A stretch of DNA of 64,000 nucleotides, taken from positions 886,506 through 950,505 of the forward strand of contig JAUJPC010000001.1 of NCBI GenBank assembly GCA_030447305.1, read 5' to 3'. This document shows, in pieces, positions 51,683 to 59,569 of the stretch. Below the pieces are notes generated by a model. The model ran no database searches, had not been told where the DNA came from, and saw nothing but the letters and a program-made list of their open reading frames with translations. Within the stretch, counting starts at the first letter, position 1; each line of letters opens with the position of its first letter. The translations under genes and the position numbers were made by a program. The DNA is from Actinomycetota bacterium. Lineage in GTDB: Bacteria > Actinomycetota > CADDZG01 > JAHWKV01.

Positions 51683-52106
51683 CCGGCCCCCTGAATGCGG
51701 AGACGGACCCCTCCAGCTCCCTGAGCACCGGGTCGATGGCGATCCCGAAGACTCCCTGGCCGCCGAGCAGCAGGTCGTAGACCTCCTCGGGGGACTTGAG
51801 GGCGAAGACGGACTGGCCGTCGCTGACGATGGTTACGCCGCTTGGATCGTGACCGAGCTCGTGCAGGTAGGAGATAGCTTCACGCACCCGCTGAAGGCTG
51901 ACTCCGGTTTCGAGAAGGTTTTTGATGAGCTTGAGGTCCACGAGATCGGCAAACGAGTAGAGCCGCTGGGACCCTGAACCCTGCGCCGGCCGGATGCTGG
52001 GCTCAACCAGCTTGGTCCGCGCCCAGTAGTCGAGCTGCCGGTAGCTGATACCAACGATCTTGCATACTTGAGGCCCCCTGAAGCCCTCGTCGGTACCAAA
52101 CTCCAC
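51606..52106 (-). CDS. MerR-family transcriptional regulator (Rv1830-like)
   Basis: A 166-residue regulator. The winged HTH is FRGPQVCKIVGISYRQLDYW, followed by RLYSFADLVDLKLIKNLLETG and a helical C-terminus with no Cys pair, so it is not a metal sensor of the classical type. GTG start with GAGGG. A palindrome 76 nt upstream (52182) is a candidate operator. It sits between DUF151 and the gcv genes, as Rv1830 sits near Rv1829 and gcvB in M. tuberculosis. Confidence 0.85.
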   Translation of the reverse strand: MEFGTDEGFRGPQVCKIVGISYRQLDYWARTKLVEPSIRPAQGSGSQRLYSFADLVDLKLIKNLLETGVSLQRVREAISYLHELGHDPSGVTIVSDGQSVFALKSPEEVYDLLLGGQGVFGIAIDPVLRELEGSVSAFRGPVETSAQEAGSNIEHVDFHRAAQGED

Positions 52107-52181
52107 CAGCCCTCACTCCCTTCGGTGTAATTACGTGGGCGTCACGCTATAGGGCTGTATTTGGGGGGTCAAGCTTATTGA

Positions 52182-52196
52182 GAGGTAATGCACCTC
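52182..52196. promoter_or_regulatory. Palindromic candidate operator upstream of merR
   Basis: GAGGT-AATGC-ACCTC, five-base arms with a 5-nt spacer. On the minus strand it lies just upstream of TTGACC (about 52167-52172) and a TATAGC-like -10 near 52147-52152, the likely merR promoter. MerR proteins bind such dyads. No other clear element is seen in this 155-nt gap. Confidence 0.4.
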
Positions 52197-52261
52197 AAGC
52201 CTAAGTTTAGAGTTGTGCCTGACTGACGACGCCCTGGCTGAGACTTTCATTTATCGGCGCG

Positions 52262-52738
52262 TCAGGCGCCGAAATCCTCGGGCGATACGTCGTCGAGGAA
52301 AGCTCGGAATTTCTCGACCTCGCTCTCCTCCTCATCATCTCTGATGGTGATGCTTGCCTCCTCCACTACGTCCTCCGCCGCAAAGATCGGGACTCCGGTC
52401 CGCACGGCCAGTGCGATGGCGTCGGATGGCCGGCTGGAGATCTCGTAGGTGCTGCCGTTGCGGCTGAGGCGAATAGACGAATAGAAGGTCCCCTCACGCA
52501 GCTCCACGATAGAGATCATGTCGACGTTGACGCCGACCTCCTCGAGAATGCTCTTGAGCAGGTCGTGGGTCATGGGGCGCTGGGTCTGTACACCCTGGAG
52601 AGCGAAGGCGATGGCCGTAGCTTCGACGGCGCCGATCCAGATGGGAAGGTAGCGTTCACCGTCGCGCTCTTTTAGAAGCACGATCGGCTGATTGGTTGGA
52701 AGTTCGACCCGAACACCAACGAGGTTGAGCTCGATCAA
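52262..52738 (-). CDS. Bifunctional nuclease family protein (DUF151)
   Basis: A 158-residue protein of the DUF151/BFN family (Rv1829-like). Core motifs are VRVELPTNQPIVLLKE, RYLPIWIGAVEATAIAFAL, RPMTHDLL and SSRPSDAIALAVR. The TTG at 52738 has GGGAGG 4 nt upstream and is preferred over the GTG at 52750, because the family begins IELxLVGVRV. An acidic C-terminal tail follows. Nuclease activity has been reported for plant and archaeal members only; the bacterial role is open. Its stop lies in a GC hairpin (52255-52271). Confidence 0.88.
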   Translation of the reverse strand: MIELNLVGVRVELPTNQPIVLLKERDGERYLPIWIGAVEATAIAFALQGVQTQRPMTHDLLKSILEEVGVNVDMISIVELREGTFYSSIRLSRNGSTYEISSRPSDAIALAVRTGVPIFAAEDVVEEASITIRDDEEESEVEKFRAFLDDVSPEDFGA

Positions 52739-52784
52739 AGTACCTCCCACCTTGCTTTCAGGTCAGCGTAGCATAGGCCAAAGT

Positions 52785-53369
52785 TCAAAAGGATCCGCCC
52801 TTTCGCTCGGCGAGAACTCCCCACAAGGCGTCCGGTTTCGCGGCCAGCGCCGGTACATCCCTTACCCCAACCAGGTACGGCAGATTCCGGTAGCGCCGGC
52901 GAAAATCCAGGCCGTAGCCGACCAGGTATTCTTCGGTCTCGAATCCCACGTAATCGATCGTCGGCTGAGCTATCCGGCGAACAGGCTTGTCGATCAGGGC
53001 ACACACTTTGAGGGACCGGGGACCCCTCTCACGCAGCGTTCGCAGAAGGAACGACAGGGTCAGTCCTGTGTCGACGATCGTCTCCACGACGATGACCTCG
53101 CGGTCCAGGATCGGCAGCTCCAGATCCTTGATGATGCGGACCACTCCGGTCGGCGACGACCCTCCCTCGAACTGGGAGACGATCATGAAATCGATGTCTG
53201 CAAGTATCCCCAGCCCCCTCGACAGATCCGCCATGAAAACAAGCGAACCTTTCAGGACCGCTACGAGCACCGGGCGTTCACCCTGTAGGTCGCCGGTGAT
53301 TTGCTCGGCGAGCTCCACCACCCTTTGCCGAATCTGCTCCGCCGAGTAGCGGACCTCCGCCAGGGCCAC
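52785..53369 (-). CDS. hpt: Hypoxanthine-guanine phosphoribosyltransferase family protein
   Basis: A 194-residue purine-salvage enzyme. VLVAVLKGSLVFMADLSRG, the PRPP loop region VIVVETIVDTGLTL (93-105) and the C-terminal VGYGLDFRRRYRNLPYLVGV are as in HPRT. The PRPP signature normally reads EDxxDTG; here it is E96-T97-I-V-D100-T-G, so the second acid (Mg2+/PRPP ligand side) is Thr. Start is GTG 53369, 28 nt after dacA, with a weak ribosome-binding site. Activity may be altered. Confidence 0.88.
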   Translation of the reverse strand: MALAEVRYSAEQIRQRVVELAEQITGDLQGERPVLVAVLKGSLVFMADLSRGLGILADIDFMIVSQFEGGSSPTGVVRIIKDLELPILDREVIVVETIVDTGLTLSFLLRTLRERGPRSLKVCALIDKPVRRIAQPTIDYVGFETEEYLVGYGLDFRRRYRNLPYLVGVRDVPALAAKPDALWGVLAERKGGSF

Positions 53370-53397
53370 CGCTAGGACCCAAACCGCCCGGCGATGG

Positions 53398-54573
53398 TCA
53401 CTTCAGTGCAGCGAGCAGCGGCGCAAAGAGTGAGATTACAGCGGCGAGAGGGCTCCAGCGTCTCTCCGGACGGCCGCATGGCTGATCGGAACGGTGACAT
53501 CTTTGCTCCAGTGGCACCACCAGGCCTCCGGGAACGTCGACCACCAGGTCGCTTTGGGTGGGGCGGTAGCGCATCCTGGGCGCCGGCGAGGATGCTCCGA
53601 GCAGCACAGTGACCTCCTTTCGGGCCGTCAGCCGGACGCTGGTTCCGTCACCGTAGGTTAACTGTCCCCACGGTTTGTTCTTGCCGGCAATCAAAAAGCG
53701 CCGGAAACCGGCGAAACCGAAGTTCAGCAGCGACGCCGACTCGGCAAACGGGTCGGGGCTCCCAAGAATCACCGAGATACGCTCTTCGGAGCCCCGGCTC
53801 GCCGACGCCACCAGGGTGCGGCCCGCGTTCCGGGTGTTTCCGGTCTTCACGCCGTTGGCGCCCTGGAGCCGGCCGAGAAGCTCGTTGCGGTTAACCAGGT
53901 CCCGGGCCGGTCCCCCCGCACGCGGAATCTGAATGCGAGGGGTGGCCACGATCTTGCGGAAGGTGCGGTTGGCCATCGCTGCCCGCGTGATCTGGGCCAG
54001 GTCGTAGGCGGTGGAGTATGCAGCCGGATCGTCCAGTCCGTCGGCGTTGGTGAAGTGGCTGTCGGTGGCCCCCGCCTTGCGGGCCCGCTCGTTCATCATC
54101 CGGGCGAAGCCGTCGACACTCCCGCCGACATGCTCGGCCAGCGCCACCGCGGCATCGCTGCCCGAGGGCACAAGCAGCCCGTACAGCAGGTGCTCCACCG
54201 TCAGCTTCTCGCCCTCGGTAAGCTCCAGCTCGGTAACGAGAGCGTCCGCTGCCCCGATCGCCTCTGCGCGTGCCGATGCCGTGACCACATCGGTGAGCTT
54301 GGCCTCCTCCAGGACCACCAGAGCGGTAAGGATCTTGGTGGTGCTGGCGATGGCCCGGCGGGCCCGGGAGTTCCGCTCCCAAAGGACCGATCCGTCGGAG
54401 GCATCGAGCAAGATGCCGGCGGCAGCCCCGATGGCTGGAGGAGTACTGGAAGTCGAGACGACGGCAGGGGCCGAGACGGGCGTCTGAGATACCAGCGGCG
54501 ACTGAGCCGCCGCTGCTGTCGAAGGACTGAAGTACAGGCCGGCGAAAGCCAGCCAGGCGACGAGACCCTTCAA
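53398..54573 (-). CDS. D-alanyl-D-alanine carboxypeptidase (DacA/PBP5 type)
   Basis: A 391-residue exported penicillin-binding protein that trims the stem pentapeptide. Signal peptide 1-22 (PSTAAAA). The SxxK motif is S77-T-T-K80 with the nucleophile Ser77; the KTG triad is 243-245. The second motif, usually SGN, is S137-G-S139. The C-terminus has a helix (SPLAAVISLFAPLLAALK) as a membrane anchor. Transcribed leftward from ftsR with a 33-nt gap. Confidence 0.9.
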   Translation of the reverse strand: MKGLVAWLAFAGLYFSPSTAAAAQSPLVSQTPVSAPAVVSTSSTPPAIGAAAGILLDASDGSVLWERNSRARRAIASTTKILTALVVLEEAKLTDVVTASARAEAIGAADALVTELELTEGEKLTVEHLLYGLLVPSGSDAAVALAEHVGGSVDGFARMMNERARKAGATDSHFTNADGLDDPAAYSTAYDLAQITRAAMANRTFRKIVATPRIQIPRAGGPARDLVNRNELLGRLQGANGVKTGNTRNAGRTLVASASRGSEERISVILGSPDPFAESASLLNFGFAGFRRFLIAGKNKPWGQLTYGDGTSVRLTARKEVTVLLGASSPAPRMRYRPTQSDLVVDVPGGLVVPLEQRCHRSDQPCGRPERRWSPLAAVISLFAPLLAALK

Positions 54574-54606
54574 CTCAGTGGATTGCAGTGCGCACTGGGC
54601 AGTGCA

Positions 54607-55341
54607 TTAACTCTCGAGGAATTCCCTAAGCCTTGACCTGAGCATTACTTGCTTCAACTTTCGGGAGAGCTTCGCCAGGTCATTCAGGGATTGGTTGACC
54701 CCTTTGCGGCTCTCTCCCCCGGCACGGGACAGGGGGATCACCACCTGCTCGAAAAGGCCTGCTTCCTTCTCCGCGAAGTTCTTGTACATCCGCAGATGAC
54801 GGGCATAGATACCGAACTTCGCAAAATCTCTTGCTATCTTGGCCACCATGAGGTCGTCCTCATCAAAAAAGGAGCCTCCTGCCGGCAGTGGGTGCGAGTG
54901 GATGAGACCGTAGTCCTCCAGCTCGGAAACCTCCTCCTCCGACATCCCTGTTGCGTTGACGAAGTCGCCCAGGCTCAGGCTGAGGCCGCCTTCGAGGCTT
55001 TCCAGCTCATTTTCGTCCTTGGCCGCACGGAGGGGCGGGGGCTGCGGTGCCTCCGGAGCCTCGTTCTCGGGCGTCTCGGAGGGGTCGAAGTGCTCCAGGC
55101 GCTTGCGGATGACCTTCAGGGGGACGAAGTGGTCCCGTTGCAGCCGAAGGATGTACCGGAGCTTGTCCAGGTCCTCCTGGTAGAACCGCCGGTACCCGGA
55201 CGGCGTACGCTCCGGCTCAATGAGCCCCTCCGCCTCCAAGAATCTGACCTTGGAGAGGGTAACGTCCGGGAACTCCTCGGCGAGGGTCTTGATGACATCG
55301 CCGATGGTCATGTAGTTGCGGTAGCTGCGTTCGGCTTTCAC
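54607..55341 (-). CDS. ftsR: MerR-like transcriptional regulator FtsR (Rv1828-like)
   Basis: A 244-residue protein with a MerR winged HTH (MTIGDVIKTLAEEFPDVTLS, VRFLEAEGLIEPERTPSGYR) and a second half with SLGDFVNATGMSEEEVSELE and IARDFAKFGIYARHLRMYKN. Corynebacterial FtsR activates ftsZ; the mycobacterial orthologue is Rv1828. It overlaps the garA stop by 4 nt (ATGA). No Cys metal site is present. Confidence 0.88.
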   Translation of the reverse strand: MKAERSYRNYMTIGDVIKTLAEEFPDVTLSKVRFLEAEGLIEPERTPSGYRRFYQEDLDKLRYILRLQRDHFVPLKVIRKRLEHFDPSETPENEAPEAPQPPPLRAAKDENELESLEGGLSLSLGDFVNATGMSEEEVSELEDYGLIHSHPLPAGGSFFDEDDLMVAKIARDFAKFGIYARHLRMYKNFAEKEAGLFEQVVIPLSRAGGESRKGVNQSLNDLAKLSRKLKQVMLRSRLREFLES

Positions 55342-55814
55342 CTAGTCGCAGACCCTTCGGTGAAGATGACCAGCTTGAACTTTCCGATCTGAATCTCGTC
55401 TCCGTTCTTCAGAGGAGACTGGTCGACGCGGTTGCGGTTGACGAAGGTGCCGTTGAGGCTGTCGGAGTCGACGATGGTGAAGCTGCTGCCTTCCCGGCGG
55501 ATCTCGGCGTGGCGGCGGGAGACGGTCACGTCGTCGAGGAAGATGTCGCTCCCAGAGTCTCGACCGCAGGTGACCACATCCTTTTCGAGAAAGAAGTTGG
55601 TGCCCGCCTCCGGACCCTTCTTGACCACCAGGACCGCCTTGCCCTCCTCGATCTCGTCGACCGGAATGCTGACCTCCTCCGTCTCGGAGGTGGGCATGTC
55701 CGGCATGAACGAGATGGTGGTCTCGGCGGCGTCGGCAGGCTGCAGGGTGCTGCCACAAGCCCCACAGAAGTTGGCTCCGGTGGGGTTGCGAGTTCCACAG
55801 TTGTGACAGTACAT
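55338..55814 (-). CDS. garA: FHA-domain regulator GarA/OdhI with N-terminal zinc ribbon
   Basis: A 158-residue phosphopeptide-binding switch. An N-terminal zinc ribbon has Cys3, Cys6, Cys17 and Cys20. The ETT motif at 31-33 matches the Thr pair phosphorylated by PknB/PknG in GarA and OdhI. The FHA domain (about 70-150) has CGRDSGSDI, TVSRRHAEI and DSLNGTFVN. In relatives GarA inhibits 2-oxoglutarate dehydrogenase and tunes glutamate metabolism. GGAGGA precedes the ATG. The zinc ribbon is an extra compared with the mycobacterial protein. Confidence 0.9.
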   Translation of the reverse strand: MYCHNCGTRNPTGANFCGACGSTLQPADAAETTISFMPDMPTSETEEVSIPVDEIEEGKAVLVVKKGPEAGTNFFLEKDVVTCGRDSGSDIFLDDVTVSRRHAEIRREGSSFTIVDSDSLNGTFVNRNRVDQSPLKNGDEIQIGKFKLVIFTEGSATR

Positions 55815-55884
55815 ATCAGGATCCTCCTCCGCCAGTAATCTAAAGGGTAACTAGAGGGTTAGGCAAACGAAGCTCGATTCACGC

Positions 55885-56577
55885 CTATTCGACACACTCC
55901 AGGTTAGTCAAAAGCTCCTCCAAAGCAACCTCGCGAGCGCTACCCCACGACCTTTCGAACCCAAGAACCAGGCAGGCTGAAAGCTCTGCGTCCGATGTAC
56001 CCGGGCGCAGATGTTCTATGCAGGTGGACGTGTTCGGGCCGCTATGCCGCAGGATACGTCTGGTGAGGGCGCGATCGTCGGCAAGCGGAATGGAGCCGTG
56101 CTGAAGGAGCCAACCCCTCCGCCTAAGCTGGGCACTTCCGCAGATCTTCGCACTGCCCACCCGCAGATCGGCCCCCACGGTCGTCCCAAAGCAGGCCGAG
56201 CGGGCGCCAAGCGGCACCGTGACCGGTGTGCCGGCGGTGGATTGGCTCCCCATCCCCACCCGAGCGTCGATGCCCAGAAGAGCCAGCCCCCAGATCAGCC
56301 CCCTGGCAACCTCGCTGTACGCCTCGAGGACTCCCCTCGTTCCATGCCGAGCCACCACCGAGTACGTCAGGTCCCTGCCGTGAAGGACGGCCGAGCCCCC
56401 GGTGCACCGCCTTACGACAGGCACGCCCAGACGCGCGCAGCGAGCGGCAAGCTCCTCACTCACCCGCTGGTGGGTCCCAACCGAGAGTGCCGGGCCATCC
56501 CACCGGTAGATCCTCACGACCGAACGGAGGCTCTCTTTCCGGATCGCGTTCTCGAACAGAGCCATGTCGATCCTCAT
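55885..56577 (-). CDS. Lipoate-protein ligase / octanoyltransferase family protein
   Basis: A cofactor-transferase (BPL_LplA_LipB) enzyme that lipoylates proteins such as GcvH. Visible are VVRRCTGGSAVLHGRDLTYSV and the catalytic Lys region SAKICGSAQLRRRGWLLQHGSI. From the ATG at 56577 the protein has 230 residues, but typical first-strand sequence (SGFDLVRTGAGPAAENM) continues upstream to 56628 without an ATG, GTG or TTG. That frame meets the gcvH stop as GTAA, where a GTGA overlap would be expected. The start is therefore unsettled. Confidence 0.82.
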   Translation of the reverse strand: MRIDMALFENAIRKESLRSVVRIYRWDGPALSVGTHQRVSEELAARCARLGVPVVRRCTGGSAVLHGRDLTYSVVARHGTRGVLEAYSEVARGLIWGLALLGIDARVGMGSQSTAGTPVTVPLGARSACFGTTVGADLRVGSAKICGSAQLRRRGWLLQHGSIPLADDRALTRRILRHSGPNTSTCIEHLRPGTSDAELSACLVLGFERSWGSAREVALEELLTNLECVE

Positions 56578-56630
56578 GTTCTCCGCTGCGGGACCGGCGC
56601 CGGTGCGGACGAGGTCGAAGCCGGAGGGGA

Positions 56631-57041
56631 TTACCCTTCTTCCCCTTCGCCGGCTTGCTCTTCGAGGAACTGCGAGTACTCTTCCGGCGTCATCAGGCCG
56701 TCGAACTCTGCGGGATCGGACGGGTCCAAAACCAGCAGCCAACCCTCTCCGTACGGGTCCTGGTTGAGCGCGGCGGGGTTGTCCTTGCACTCGACGTTGA
56801 TCTCCACCACCGTGCCGGTAACCGGTGCGTACAGGTCCGACACCGATTTAGTTGATTCCACCTCACCCAGCGGCTCACCGCCCTCCACGGCAGAGTCAAC
56901 CTCCGGAAGATCGAGGAAAACCACGTCGCCCAGCTGCTCCTGGGCGAAGTCGGTCACCCCAATGGTCAGCCTTCCGTCGTCCTCCAGCCGGGCCCACTCG
57001 TGCTCGCGGGTGTATCGCAGGTCTTGCGGGACAGTGGACAT
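56631..57041 (-). CDS. gcvH: Glycine cleavage system H protein
   Basis: A 136-residue lipoyl carrier. Lys65 in GEVESTKSVSDLYAPV is the lipoylation site; HEWARLEDDGRLTIGVTDFA and the C-terminal GWLLVLDPSDPAEFDGLMTP are typical. It shuttles the aminomethyl group between gcvPA/PB and gcvT, encoded 6-9 kb away on the same strand. It is directly followed by the ligase that probably modifies it. Confidence 0.96.
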   Translation of the reverse strand: MSTVPQDLRYTREHEWARLEDDGRLTIGVTDFAQEQLGDVVFLDLPEVDSAVEGGEPLGEVESTKSVSDLYAPVTGTVVEINVECKDNPAALNQDPYGEGWLLVLDPSDPAEFDGLMTPEEYSQFLEEQAGEGEEG

Positions 57042-57053
57042 TGGATCCTCCTT

Positions 57054-58901
57054 TTACCGAGCCCCGGGACCGATCGGCGGTGCGGACGATGTCGGATTTG
57101 ATGTTGGCTGTGATGCGTTTCCCGCAGGTACCTCGGGTGCTGAAACCGGAGCCGGCGCCGGAGCGGTGGCAGGGCCCGTCCCCCTCTTTATGATCCGCTT
57201 CCACGGACGGTACTTGGAGACGAAGTTATCAGAGTGAAGCACCTTTCCGCCTGCCATGACCTTTCGCGTGACGGTGACGTCGAATCCCGGAATGCCCTCC
57301 TCGGCAACTCGTTCGGTTCCCCTGGGCAGCGACGGGTCGTCCACGTACTTCACAACGGGGGCCCGGGGGTTGGTCTGCGGCGACGTGGTCTCCGTGACGG
57401 TGCGGCCGAGAGGCGACGAGTAGATGCTTACGGTCAGCTCGCGGGCGGACACGTTTGCCCTCAGAAGCAGGCCGTACCCCGTGTCGTTTTTGAACCTGAG
57501 GTCCTGGGAACCGTAGTTGACCATCGCATCCTTGCCCGTGGGGTACTTGGAAACGAACAGGCTGTGGTTACTCCGCTCGACCACGTCGAGCCCGGCCGAG
57601 AAGACTGCGTTGAACAGCGTGGTGGCCACCTGACAGACCCCGCCGCCGATTCCGGGCACCACCTCGCCGTCGACCAGCACGCCGGCCTCCTGGTAACCAT
57701 TTGCCACCGTGCGGTCCCCCGTGGCTCCGTTCAGCGAGAAGACCTCTCCCGGTTTCAGCAACTTGCCGTTGATGGCCAACGCCATGCGGTCGATGTTGCC
57801 CACCCGGGGGGCGTTACGGGCGTCGAAGGCCGTCGTGTAGGAAGAGATCCGTTGCTTGATCCCGAGCTTGGTCGCGGCCTCGGTGGTCAACGCCGGAGGC
57901 TGCACCACCGCAGGAAGCTGGATGGCTCTGCGTTCTCCCGAGCTCAGGGCCACCAGCGCTCCGGCCGCCGGAACCGTGTCTATCGTCGACCCGTTCTGGC
58001 TTGGATGAAGCACGATCTTGTCCCCCGCAATCGAGAAGGTAGCATCCTTGGCGGGACGGTTCACGAACGGGGCGGCCGCCACGAGCTTGTCTTTCAGCAC
58101 CTTTGGGTCCGCCTCCAGGACAAGCGTGCTGCCTTTCGACTCATCGGGTTCCTCCACCACCTTGACCTTAAGGGTCGGTGCAATCCTCTCGGCGGCAACC
58201 TGGAACGTCCTGCCCTCATGGACGAAGTCGACCGGAGCGTTGAGGATGCTCTGCGCCTGCTGCCTTACCCGCTCGAGCTCCTGGCTGGTGATCTGCGGGG
58301 CAGTTATTCTGACCGGCAGATCCACCCGGTCGGCGACGGTGGGTCGTAGGGCGGCCTGAAGCACGATCTTGCGAGCGGGCTTTGCCAAGAGCGTGTAACC
58401 CTTGGTCGGTGGCTTCACGTTGACCTTTGACCCTGCCACGGAGAAGTCGCCGTTTGAGGCCTCGGTTTTGACCAGTGCCTCCAGCTCCTTCAGCGCCCGG
58501 GCAAAGCGCTCCTCGTCAATCCGCAGGACCCAGCCCAGGTTCTGCTCGCCTGAGCCCAGGCTGCGCATCATCCAGACGAACGAGTTGCTGCGCCCGGCCA
58601 TCAGAGCCCGGCGAGCGCTGGCACGCAGATCCACTGAGATTCCAAGAGCTTCCGGAGAGCGGGTCCATTCACGGTCGCCGGCAACCAGAGTCAACGGACG
58701 CCGATCAAGGGCCCTGGCGGCGGGAGCCAGGCGGCTCATGAGCTCGCCGGCCTCCAGACCATCCACGGGGACTCCACCAACCAACGTGCCGCCGACAACC
58801 TCTCCCGCGTTGGCTACGGCGGAACCGGCAACCCACGCGCCGAGAACCATGAGAGTCACCACTCCGGCGGCAGCAGCTCTGCGCCGGCTCGTTAGGGTCA
58901 T
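57054..58901 (-). CDS. VanW family protein with G5 domain
   Basis: A 615-residue exported cell-wall protein. An N-terminal membrane helix (about 9-30) is followed by two YoaR-like peptidoglycan-binding repeats (about 35-320: VGGVPVDGLEAGELMSRLA, then RTFQVAAERIAP). The VanW domain is about 335-480 (NIDRMALAINGKLLKPGEVF, GIGGGVCQVATTLFNAVFSAG, ERSNHSLFVSKYP). A G5 domain is about 520-585 (EEGIPGFDVTVTRKV), and a Pro/Ser tail ends the protein. VanW is linked to peptidoglycan biology, but its reaction is unknown. Coupled to pgsA by ATGA. Confidence 0.9.
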   Translation of the reverse strand: MTLTSRRRAAAAGVVTLMVLGAWVAGSAVANAGEVVGGTLVGGVPVDGLEAGELMSRLAPAARALDRRPLTLVAGDREWTRSPEALGISVDLRASARRALMAGRSNSFVWMMRSLGSGEQNLGWVLRIDEERFARALKELEALVKTEASNGDFSVAGSKVNVKPPTKGYTLLAKPARKIVLQAALRPTVADRVDLPVRITAPQITSQELERVRQQAQSILNAPVDFVHEGRTFQVAAERIAPTLKVKVVEEPDESKGSTLVLEADPKVLKDKLVAAAPFVNRPAKDATFSIAGDKIVLHPSQNGSTIDTVPAAGALVALSSGERRAIQLPAVVQPPALTTEAATKLGIKQRISSYTTAFDARNAPRVGNIDRMALAINGKLLKPGEVFSLNGATGDRTVANGYQEAGVLVDGEVVPGIGGGVCQVATTLFNAVFSAGLDVVERSNHSLFVSKYPTGKDAMVNYGSQDLRFKNDTGYGLLLRANVSARELTVSIYSSPLGRTVTETTSPQTNPRAPVVKYVDDPSLPRGTERVAEEGIPGFDVTVTRKVMAGGKVLHSDNFVSKYRPWKRIIKRGTGPATAPAPAPVSAPEVPAGNASQPTSNPTSSAPPIGPGAR

Positions 58902-59485
58902 GCGCGCGGCTCGGCTCTCATCACCCTACGGATCTCCTTGATGTAGAGAAGCCCGGCCGTCCAGTAGAGGACCGCCCCCACGATCAGCAAAGCGTTTGAA
59001 GCGGGTCCCGCAAAGTTCCGCACAGACTGCAGCACACTTGCGGCCGCAAATGCCATCCCCGCAAAGATAAATGCAGTGGCCCACTTACCCGTCCTGTTAA
59101 CCGACAACCTCGGGAAACCTTTTGCTTCGAGGATCGGAAACACTATCGACACGATCAGATCCCGAAGCAGCAGGGCTGCCGCCACAGGAAGGGCGACCAC
59201 GTCCCGAAACACCAGCGCCAGCAGGACCACGACGATAGCCATCCGGTCGGCGACCGGGTCGAGGAGCTTTCCCAGCTTGCTGATCTGACCGGTTCTCCGC
59301 GCCACGTATCCGTCCACCCAGTCGGTACACCCGATGACAACGAGGAGCGACAGCGCGAAGCCGTCCTTGTCGCCGGTGAGAAAGGCCCAACCAAAGACGG
59401 GGATGAGGAGCATCCGAGCGGCTGAGATCAGATTGGGGACGGTCAGAACCCGGTTGAGGACGACCTCTTCTTGCGCTGAGCTCAC
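58898..59485 (-). CDS. CDP-alcohol phosphatidyltransferase (PgsA family)
   Basis: A 195-residue integral membrane enzyme of phospholipid headgroup transfer. The complete CDP-AP motif D58-G59-x2-A62-R63-x8-G72-x3-D76-x3-D80 coordinates two metal ions. About six helices. It could make phosphatidylglycerophosphate, cardiolipin or phosphatidylinositol phosphate; the sequence alone does not decide. GGAGG before the GTG start. Synteny with gcvH and garA mirrors mycobacterial pgsA2. Confidence 0.9.
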   Translation of the reverse strand: MSSAQEEVVLNRVLTVPNLISAARMLLIPVFGWAFLTGDKDGFALSLLVVIGCTDWVDGYVARRTGQISKLGKLLDPVADRMAIVVVLLALVFRDVVALPVAAALLLRDLIVSIVFPILEAKGFPRLSVNRTGKWATAFIFAGMAFAAASVLQSVRNFAGPASNALLIVGAVLYWTAGLLYIKEIRRVMRAEPRA

Positions 59486-59569
59486 GGGTGGCCTCCATCG
59501 CCTTCAAAATGTGCCCGGACCCTCACGGGCACGGAGGCAATTCTAGTGCCCGGCCGAGGGCGACGGGTG

